Shown one piece after another: positions 35,910 through 41,479 of a stretch of DNA of 41,479 bases. Both the position numbers and the translations under genes were made by a program. Source of the DNA: Actinocrinis sp046724665 (GTDB taxonomy: Bacteria; Actinomycetota; Actinomycetes; Streptomycetales; Catenulisporaceae); the NCBI GenBank assembly GCA_046724665.1, contig JBKOWZ010000021.1:1-41479 (forward strand), given 5' to 3'. The notes under the pieces are model-generated. The model did no database searches. It was not told the origin of the DNA and was given only the letters and a program-made list of their open reading frames with translations. Numbering within the stretch: position 1 is the first letter of the stretch; every line of letters begins with the position of its first letter.

Positions 35910-38900
35910 CTATGACGGGGGCGGCAGTAAGCCTCCGGTGAGTTTTAGCCAGCCGCTGCGTAGCGTTGGGGCGGTGCCGGGGAAGCGGGCGGCGGCGTCG
36001 GCGGGGGTGATGTCGAAGACGGAGACCGGGGCGGAGCCGGGGGGAGTTGCCGGCTGCGGGGCTGTTGCGGCTTCGGCCCACTGCCAGGGGCCGTGGGCTT
36101 GTGGCGGTCGGGGGAGCACGATCGTCGGAGCTGCTGTGCCGGTGGTTTGCAGGATGTCGGTCAGGACGGGGCCGAAGCGTACCGTGAGGGACATCGCGGC
36201 CAGTGCGTCGGCGATGAAGCGTTGCGGGAGGCTGAGTGTGGCTACCGGGAGGATGTCGCTGACCAGGTGTATTGGTGCGCGCGGGTCGAACAGCAGCGTG
36301 ACGTCGGTGGGGGCCGGGTCGTTGAAGCGCGGCTGTAGGAAGGTGCGCGGGCCGATCGGCTGGATGTACGGCGAGGTCACGCCGGCGGGGACGTACGCCG
36401 CGCGGAAGTGGCCGTCGTCCGGTTCTACCAGGTAGCCGACCAGGCCGTCGCCGCGCAGTCTCGCGTCGCCGAGCCTTATCGGGTAGGTCGGGCCGGGCGG
36501 GGGTGGGGGCGGCGGTGGGGCGAAGGTGGCTCGCCAGGTCGGGTCCAGCGGGGCGGGGCCGGCCAGTTCGCAGCGTACCGCGGCGCGGGCCAGCGCTAGG
36601 GGGCGGCCGGCCAGTGCGGCGAGGTGGGTCTCTTCGCCGCGGCCGGGCGGGTCGATGGTCCACAGGGTGGCGTCAATTGTGGCGAGGAGGTCGGCGAGGG
36701 CCTGCCGGCCGCTGTGGGAGAGGTGGTCGAGGAAGTTCGCCAGGACGGGGTGGGTCGGACGCAGTGCGTCGATTCGGGCGAAGGGTGCGCCGGGAGCGGG
36801 GATCCAGGACACGCGGGTGTCGGCGCCGCTGCCGGCCGTGACTGCTAGCTGCCCGAGCATCGTGCCGTCGGGGGAGTAGCAGGCCAGGGCTCGGTCTAGC
36901 GGGTTGGGGACGATCCATGCGCAGACCGGGTTGGCGGCGGTCGGGTCCTGTGCGATTCCTGGGGCCGTTGCCGGCGGTGGCGGCGGCGGTGTTTGCGCGC
37001 TGGTTGCCGGGAGGAACTGCGCGTCGAGCCGGGCGCCGTGCAGCAGGCGCGGCGGCAGTTGCGCGTAACGGGCGGTCGGGGCTGGTCCGGCGAAGGAGGT
37101 CTGCGGCGTTAGGCCCTCGCCGAGGATCGGGGCGAAGGCGGCGGCGTTGGCGGCGGTGACCACGTCGATGCTCTGGCCGAACCGGTCGACCACGCTGATC
37201 CGGGTGAATGCGAACTGGCCGGCTCGCATGGCCTGGAAGCCGCTGCCCGCGACCGGCCGCGGTGTGGCCGGGGCGGCGCCGCCGGCCAGTGGCATCGCGA
37301 GCGAGCCGCGGCCGATCAGCGAGGCGATCGTGGTGTTCGGCGGGGCGATGACGGTCCGCGCGTCGGGTGCGCGCAGGCTGGCCGGGTCGCGCAGGGTCAG
37401 CTGCGCGTTGAAGCCGCTCAGCGCCTGGGACAGGAAGTCCCAGCCGTCCACGGAGGTGACGAAGGACTCCAGCGCGGCCAGGTCGGCGTCCGGGGTGGTG
37501 GCGAGGTACGCGTCGAGCCGCGCCTTGACGGTGAACGAGGGCTGTGGCGCCAGCAGGCTGCGGCCGCTCAGCCGCAGCGGGCCGCCGAACGCCGCTGCCC
37601 GCGTGCAGACGTACTGGGTGCCGTCGAACTGCCAGGTCGCGTCGTTCACCGGGACCGGGTAGTAGGCGACCTCCCACTCCAGGAACAGCGGCGCCCACGG
37701 CTGGGCCCACGGCTGCGGCCGGATCGCCGGCACCGTGCCGTTCATCCGCGTGCCCGCCGTCATGGACGCGGTGACGCCGCTGACCAGTGGGGCGGCCGGA
37801 GTGGGGAGGTTCGGCGGGCGTGCGCTCGCCATGGCGGCGGCGAGCGCGACCGCACCGGCGTTGACCGGGTCGAGAAAGAAGAACTCGTTCATGAGGAGGC
37901 TGATGGCGGGGTCTAGGGCTGAGACGTCGAGGCGGGGCAGGTAGTCGCCCACCTGCGCGGCGCTCAGCGCGATCGGGGGCTGCGGCCGCGGCGGCGGGTG
38001 CGGCTGGTTCTGGTTGAGGATGACGATGACCGGGGGCGCCGGCGGCGGCACGACGACCGTGATGCCGGTGACGGTTTGGTCGGCGAAGCGGCAGGGCAGC
38101 AGGCCGGCCGCGTTCACGCCGAGTTCGTCGTCGAAGGCCTGGGCGTGGGCGCCGGCGATGACGACCACGGGGTCGGCCGCGGCCCGGAACGCGGGCAGGT
38201 CGGCCCGCTTGAGCTCGGTGTTCGGCGGCAGCGGGTGCTGCCGCGTGTACGCGTGGATCGACGCCGCCAGCGCGTCCTGCGTCGCGCCCCACGGGATCGC
38301 GGCCTGCGCGGCGGCGACCTGTCGGGTCTTGACGAGCACCTGGTTGGCGAGGGAGTCGGGCCGGGTGGGATCGAGTTGTGCGGCGTACTGGGCGTCGGGA
38401 AAGCCGCCCGGCCGCTGGGGTGGCGGCGTGGCCTTCGCGCGGCCGCGCTTCCACCACAGCTCGTAGAGCCGGCTCTGTAGCGCGGCCAGTTCGCGTACTG
38501 CGGTGTCGTAGGTGCTCTGTGCCTGGTTGAGGCCGGCCAGCCACGGTGGCGCCGCGGCCGGGGCGCCGTCCTGCTCGCCGGTTCTCTTCTCGTCGAGTTC
38601 GGCCTGGGTAGGGTCGGCCGGCGGTGTGGAGACCACCTGCCAGGTCGATCCGCCGGGCTGGGAGGTGAACCAGGCCTCGTGGATGCGCGTGGTCAGCTCG
38701 ACCGGGCCGTCGATGTCGTCAAGGGTGCGCAGCAGGTCGTACTGGAAGGCTTCGAGCAGGTCCGGGTTGATCGCGGTGTTCGACTGCGCGGCCGCCTGCC
38801 GGCGGATCATCGCCGTCATCGCGTCGACGGACGAGTTGCCGACGGCCACGGCGGTCGCGGTCGGCCGCGGACCGATCGCGGTGCGCGAGTAGGTCAGGTT

Positions 38901-39650
38901 GCTGATGGCGCCGTGGAAGAGGGTCTTCGTCGTGGTCTCGGCGCCTTGCGCGGTCCAGCCGAGTTCGGCCAGCCGGGCGGCCAGTCCGGTCGGCTGCCGG
39001 GGCGGGGCGAGGATGTCGGCGGCGGGGTCGGAGTACCAGCCGGCCACCAGGTACGAGACGTGTTGGCCTTCGGCGAGGTCGGCGGCCTGGTCGTGGAAGG
39101 AGAACACCCCGGCGCCGTACGGCTGGTACGAGGCGAACGCGACATTGCCGGGGGCGACGGCGGTCAGGAACTGCGGACGACCACCGGGTTCGCGCCATCC
39201 GGCCAGCGGCAGCGCGCGGCCCAGCCGGACCGGGCGAGGCTCGGGCGCGTTGGGGTCCAGGTAGGCGCTTTGGCCGTCCGGGCCCACATGGTCGCTCTCG
39301 ACGATCCACGCCTGCGCCGGCCTGCGCGGCGGGTTCGGCGGGGCGGCCGGACTGGACAGCCGCACCACCAGCCACCGGTTCGGCACCAGCGGGTAGTTCG
39401 TCGTGCCGGTCGCCGCATCGTGCACCCCGCGGCGCAGCGCGGCCGGCAGGGTCCAGTGCACATGGATGCCGTCGTTGGCCGGGTTCGCGGCCCAGTTGGT
39501 GTCGAGGCCCGCGAAGGGCGCCGGTTCGGGCGAGCCGAAGGTGGCCAGCGCGGAATAGTCCATGCTCCAGCGCTGGAAGCCCTGTGCCCGCACGTTCGGG
39601 TTCACCAGCAGGGCCTGTAGTTGCACGGGGACGAGCAGCGGTCCGGTCAC
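35910..39650 (-). CDS. very large protein of unknown function
   Basis: A 1246-residue protein I do not recognise. The N-terminal 350 residues contain well-ordered segments (FQRWSMDYSALATFGSPEP, GIHVHWTLPAALRRGV, PNRWLVVRLSS, AWIVESDHVG, YLVAGWYSDPAADIL). A helical, coiled-like part follows at about 355-480 (AQSTYDTAVRELAALQSRLYELWWKR). After that come proline-rich linkers (VVPPPAPPVIVI, PPPPPPPGP) between compact beta-like domains, ending with WLKLTGGLLPPPS. There is no signal peptide, membrane helix or LPxTG. The start is GTG 39650, overlapping the stop of the upstream gene (GTGA). A structural or scaffold role is possible, but no family could be assigned. Confidence 0.8.
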   Translation of the reverse strand: MTGPLLVPVQLQALLVNPNVRAQGFQRWSMDYSALATFGSPEPAPFAGLDTNWAANPANDGIHVHWTLPAALRRGVHDAATGTTNYPLVPNRWLVVRLSSPAAPPNPPRRPAQAWIVESDHVGPDGQSAYLDPNAPEPRPVRLGRALPLAGWREPGGRPQFLTAVAPGNVAFASYQPYGAGVFSFHDQAADLAEGQHVSYLVAGWYSDPAADILAPPRQPTGLAARLAELGWTAQGAETTTKTLFHGAISNLTYSRTAIGPRPTATAVAVGNSSVDAMTAMIRRQAAAQSNTAINPDLLEAFQYDLLRTLDDIDGPVELTTRIHEAWFTSQPGGSTWQVVSTPPADPTQAELDEKRTGEQDGAPAAAPPWLAGLNQAQSTYDTAVRELAALQSRLYELWWKRGRAKATPPPQRPGGFPDAQYAAQLDPTRPDSLANQVLVKTRQVAAAQAAIPWGATQDALAASIHAYTRQHPLPPNTELKRADLPAFRAAADPVVVIAGAHAQAFDDELGVNAAGLLPCRFADQTVTGITVVVPPPAPPVIVILNQNQPHPPPRPQPPIALSAAQVGDYLPRLDVSALDPAISLLMNEFFFLDPVNAGAVALAAAMASARPPNLPTPAAPLVSGVTASMTAGTRMNGTVPAIRPQPWAQPWAPLFLEWEVAYYPVPVNDATWQFDGTQYVCTRAAAFGGPLRLSGRSLLAPQPSFTVKARLDAYLATTPDADLAALESFVTSVDGWDFLSQALSGFNAQLTLRDPASLRAPDARTVIAPPNTTIASLIGRGSLAMPLAGGAAPATPRPVAGSGFQAMRAGQFAFTRISVVDRFGQSIDVVTAANAAAFAPILGEGLTPQTSFAGPAPTARYAQLPPRLLHGARLDAQFLPATSAQTPPPPPPATAPGIAQDPTAANPVCAWIVPNPLDRALACYSPDGTMLGQLAVTAGSGADTRVSWIPAPGAPFARIDALRPTHPVLANFLDHLSHSGRQALADLLATIDATLWTIDPPGRGEETHLAALAGRPLALARAAVRCELAGPAPLDPTWRATFAPPPPPPPPGPTYPIRLGDARLRGDGLVGYLVEPDDGHFRAAYVPAGVTSPYIQPIGPRTFLQPRFNDPAPTDVTLLFDPRAPIHLVSDILPVATLSLPQRFIADALAAMSLTVRFGPVLTDILQTTGTAAPTIVLPRPPQAHGPWQWAEAATAPQPATPPGSAPVSVFDITPADAAARFPGTAPTLRSGWLKLTGGLLPPPS

Positions 39651-41479
39651 GACGGTTGCTCCAAGGGGTTCCGAACATGCACGTTGGGCCGGGGCACCGG
39701 CGTCCAGGGCTGTGGCGTCGGCGGCAGTGGCGGCAGTGGTGGCCGTGCGCCGAACCGGAATGTCAGCCGACGCGATCCGGCGAGCAGCTGGGTCGCGAAC
39801 AGAGCTGGGCCCATCTCCGACACGTGTGCGCCCGCGCCGGAGACGGCCGTCTGGTTCATCAGGGCCTGTATGCGGGCGAACAGCGCGGCCGCGAGCGCGC
39901 CCACTTGCAGGACTCCCGAGACCGTGGCCGAGCCCGCGGACGTCGTCGGGCGGGTGTAGGCGGCGAGCAGGCCGGGTTGGCCGGCGGCCGGGAACCGTTC
40001 GCCAAGCTCGGTGCCGTCCGGGCGGCGCAGGTGCAGGGCGCCGTCGCGGGCGGGGCCGAAGTGCAGGCCGTGCCAGGGTTCGCCGAGGGACACGGTCGCG
40101 GGTATGCCGTCGAACAGCGCGAGCAGCACCGAGTCGGAGAGCCGGTCGAGGCGCAGCAGCGCGGTCTGGCCGTTGTCCGCCTGTACCGACAGGCCGGGCC
40201 AGCCGGAGACGAGCGAGGAGCGCAGCAGCAGTCCGGTGCGCTGTTTCGGGGCGGTGTCGGTCTGCACCGCCAGGTCCGGCCGGTCGCGCAGTCCGGCGCG
40301 CACGGTGCCGATCTTCTCGGCCACCGCCGCGGTCAGCGAGGCGCTGATGGCCTGGTGCAGCTCCAGGTCGCGGCTACCCTGGACGCCGATGCTCAGCGCG
40401 CCGTCGATCAGCGCGGTGAGCCAGCCGGCGTCGAGGTAGAAGAAGCGCAGCGACTCGACCGGCAGCATTCGGTCGTCGGGGACCAGGTGGCGGAACGGTA
40501 CCGGGTGCAGCAGCGCGAGCCGGGCCAGCCAGTCGGTCACCGGGTCCATCACCTCGCCGCGCACCAGTGCGGCGAGCAGTTCCTGGACGTCGGCGTGTGC
40601 CAGCAGGGCGCGCATTTGCTCGACCGGGTCGGGGGGAGTCGGGGATGTGGAGGGCTGTGTACCGGTCGTGGTTGCGGGGGCGGTGGACGACGAGCTCGCG
40701 GATGATGCGCCCGCCGCGGGCGGGGGCTGGCCGGCGGCTTGGGGGAGCTCGGACAGCGCGCTGGTCAGCTGATCGCCCATGCCGCCGTTGAGCTGGAACG
40801 CGAGTGTCCGGCCGGCCAGGCGCGGCTGGGCCAGCTGTGCGACGGTCAGTGGGACGGCGGGGGTCGCGGGAGCGAACACCGGCGAGTTCATCCGGGCTTG
40901 TACCGTACCAACGGTGTGATACGCGGCCTGGCGCGCGGTGAGCAGCGCCACGGCGAAGCCGCGGTCGGCCAACGCCGCCAGCCGGCCCGCCTCGAACGCG
41001 GCCGCGTAGGAGACGTCGAACACGCCCTCGTCTTGTACGTAGATCGTCACTTCCGAGGCGGTCGAGTGGTGCGCGGAGCCGTCGGCGGGCGCGGGCAGCG
41101 GCAACGCGGGGATGGGCGTGAAGGGGCCGCGGTACCAGGCGAAGGTCTGCTCACCGGTCGGCAGCTGGTAATCGACCGGGACGTAGCCCTCACGCAGTCG
41201 GGTCGCCGCGGTCGAGGCCGGCGCGCTGACCGGGACCGGCACGCGCAGCAGCAGGCCCTCGGCGTTCGGCGCCGGGGCGGGCAGCAGGCCGGTCAGCAGT
41301 TGCGCGAACTCACCGCCGCCGGCCGGATTCGCGGTGAACGTCCAGGAGGCCAGCACCGCCAGCCGCAGTTGCCGGCCGGCCGCCGGCGGCGGGGCGCCGC
41401 CAGCGGCGCCGGGCAGGAACCCGGTGAGCCCTTCGAGCGAGACCAGACAGGCGAGGTTGGTCGGCGCGGTGCCGTCCGC
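39647..41479 (-). CDS. large protein of unknown function, 5' end outside window
   Basis: The frame is open to the right edge, giving 610 residues without a start; a GTG at 41356 is possible but coding-like sequence (TNLACLVSLEGLTGFLPG) continues beyond it, so the gene is partial. Recognisable segments are YVPVDYQLPTGEQTFAWYRG, TIYVQDEGVFDVSYAAAFEAG, RLAALADRGFAVALLTARQAA, an Ala/Ser/Thr/Pro-rich linker at about residues 250-280 of the fragment, DPVTDWLARLALLHPVPF, and LRFFYLDAGWLTALIDGALSIG. No known domain is evident. It is translationally coupled to the 1246-residue gene, so the two products probably act together or sit in one particle. Confidence 0.8.
   Translation of the reverse strand, partial: ADGTAPTNLACLVSLEGLTGFLPGAAGGAPPPAAGRQLRLAVLASWTFTANPAGGGEFAQLLTGLLPAPAPNAEGLLLRVPVPVSAPASTAATRLREGYVPVDYQLPTGEQTFAWYRGPFTPIPALPLPAPADGSAHHSTASEVTIYVQDEGVFDVSYAAAFEAGRLAALADRGFAVALLTARQAAYHTVGTVQARMNSPVFAPATPAVPLTVAQLAQPRLAGRTLAFQLNGGMGDQLTSALSELPQAAGQPPPAAGASSASSSSTAPATTTGTQPSTSPTPPDPVEQMRALLAHADVQELLAALVRGEVMDPVTDWLARLALLHPVPFRHLVPDDRMLPVESLRFFYLDAGWLTALIDGALSIGVQGSRDLELHQAISASLTAAVAEKIGTVRAGLRDRPDLAVQTDTAPKQRTGLLLRSSLVSGWPGLSVQADNGQTALLRLDRLSDSVLLALFDGIPATVSLGEPWHGLHFGPARDGALHLRRPDGTELGERFPAAGQPGLLAAYTRPTTSAGSATVSGVLQVGALAAALFARIQALMNQTAVSGAGAHVSEMGPALFATQLLAGSRRLTFRFGARPPLPPLPPTPQPWTPVPRPNVHVRNPLEQPS

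Overview
This window comes from a very GC-rich actinobacterium. The signs are heavy third-position G/C, many short ATGA or GTGA gene overlaps, tandem universal stress proteins (Usp) and DosR/DevR-like operator palindromes. The species cannot be fixed from sequence alone; gene content resembles the hypoxia/dormancy regulons of mycobacteria and streptomycetes.

Layout. (1) 1-9.6 kb holds a stress block: the 3' end of a probable DoxX membrane protein, four Usp genes, two CBS-BON proteins, a two-CBS protein, a flavin-binding PNPOx-like gene broken by a one-base frameshift, an AcuC/HDAC-like deacylase, and a Pat-type protein acetyltransferase (GNAT fused to a decayed acyl-CoA synthetase). (2) 9.6-11.3 kb has a long intergenic region with a CIRCE-like palindrome and one gene of unknown function. 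(3) 28.2 down to 11.3 kb, all on the minus strand, is an anaerobic energy block: Usp, pyruvate formate-lyase and its activase, then pyruvate phosphate dikinase translationally coupled to a four-subunit NAD(P)-linked group 3b-type [NiFe] hydrogenase, its maturation protease, and HypF-HypC-HypD-HypE. A 13-bp hairpin closes the block. (4) 28.5-32.5 kb is a small divergent gene followed by a decayed integrated element: a multiply broken gene, an excisionase-like gene, a frameshifted tyrosine integrase, and the 3' part of a tRNA-Val(GAC) as an attachment site. (5) 33.2-35.7 kb has an oxygenase-deaminase pair, a group II intron 5' relic and a truncated gene. (6) 35.9-41.5 kb is a two-gene operon of very large proteins of unknown function, the upstream gene running off the right edge.

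How the genes work together (inference): palindromes of the form GGGAC-N4-G-N-CC lie before the CBS/Usp operon, before Usp-PFL, before ppdK and, as an identical 14-mer, before hypF. This suggests one DevR-like regulator controls the set under hypoxia. PFL would split pyruvate to acetyl-CoA and formate, PPDK would interconvert pyruvate and PEP, the hydrogenase would dispose of or recover NAD(P)H electrons as H2, and Usp/CBS proteins would sense ATP/AMP. The acetyltransferase and deacylase provide a possible acylation switch. HypA and HypB are not in the window.

The most interesting unexplained items are the giant protein pair at the right edge, the multi-site operator set, the zinc-ligand loss in the deaminase, and the attachment site with GTCCGTC repeats on both sides of its core.
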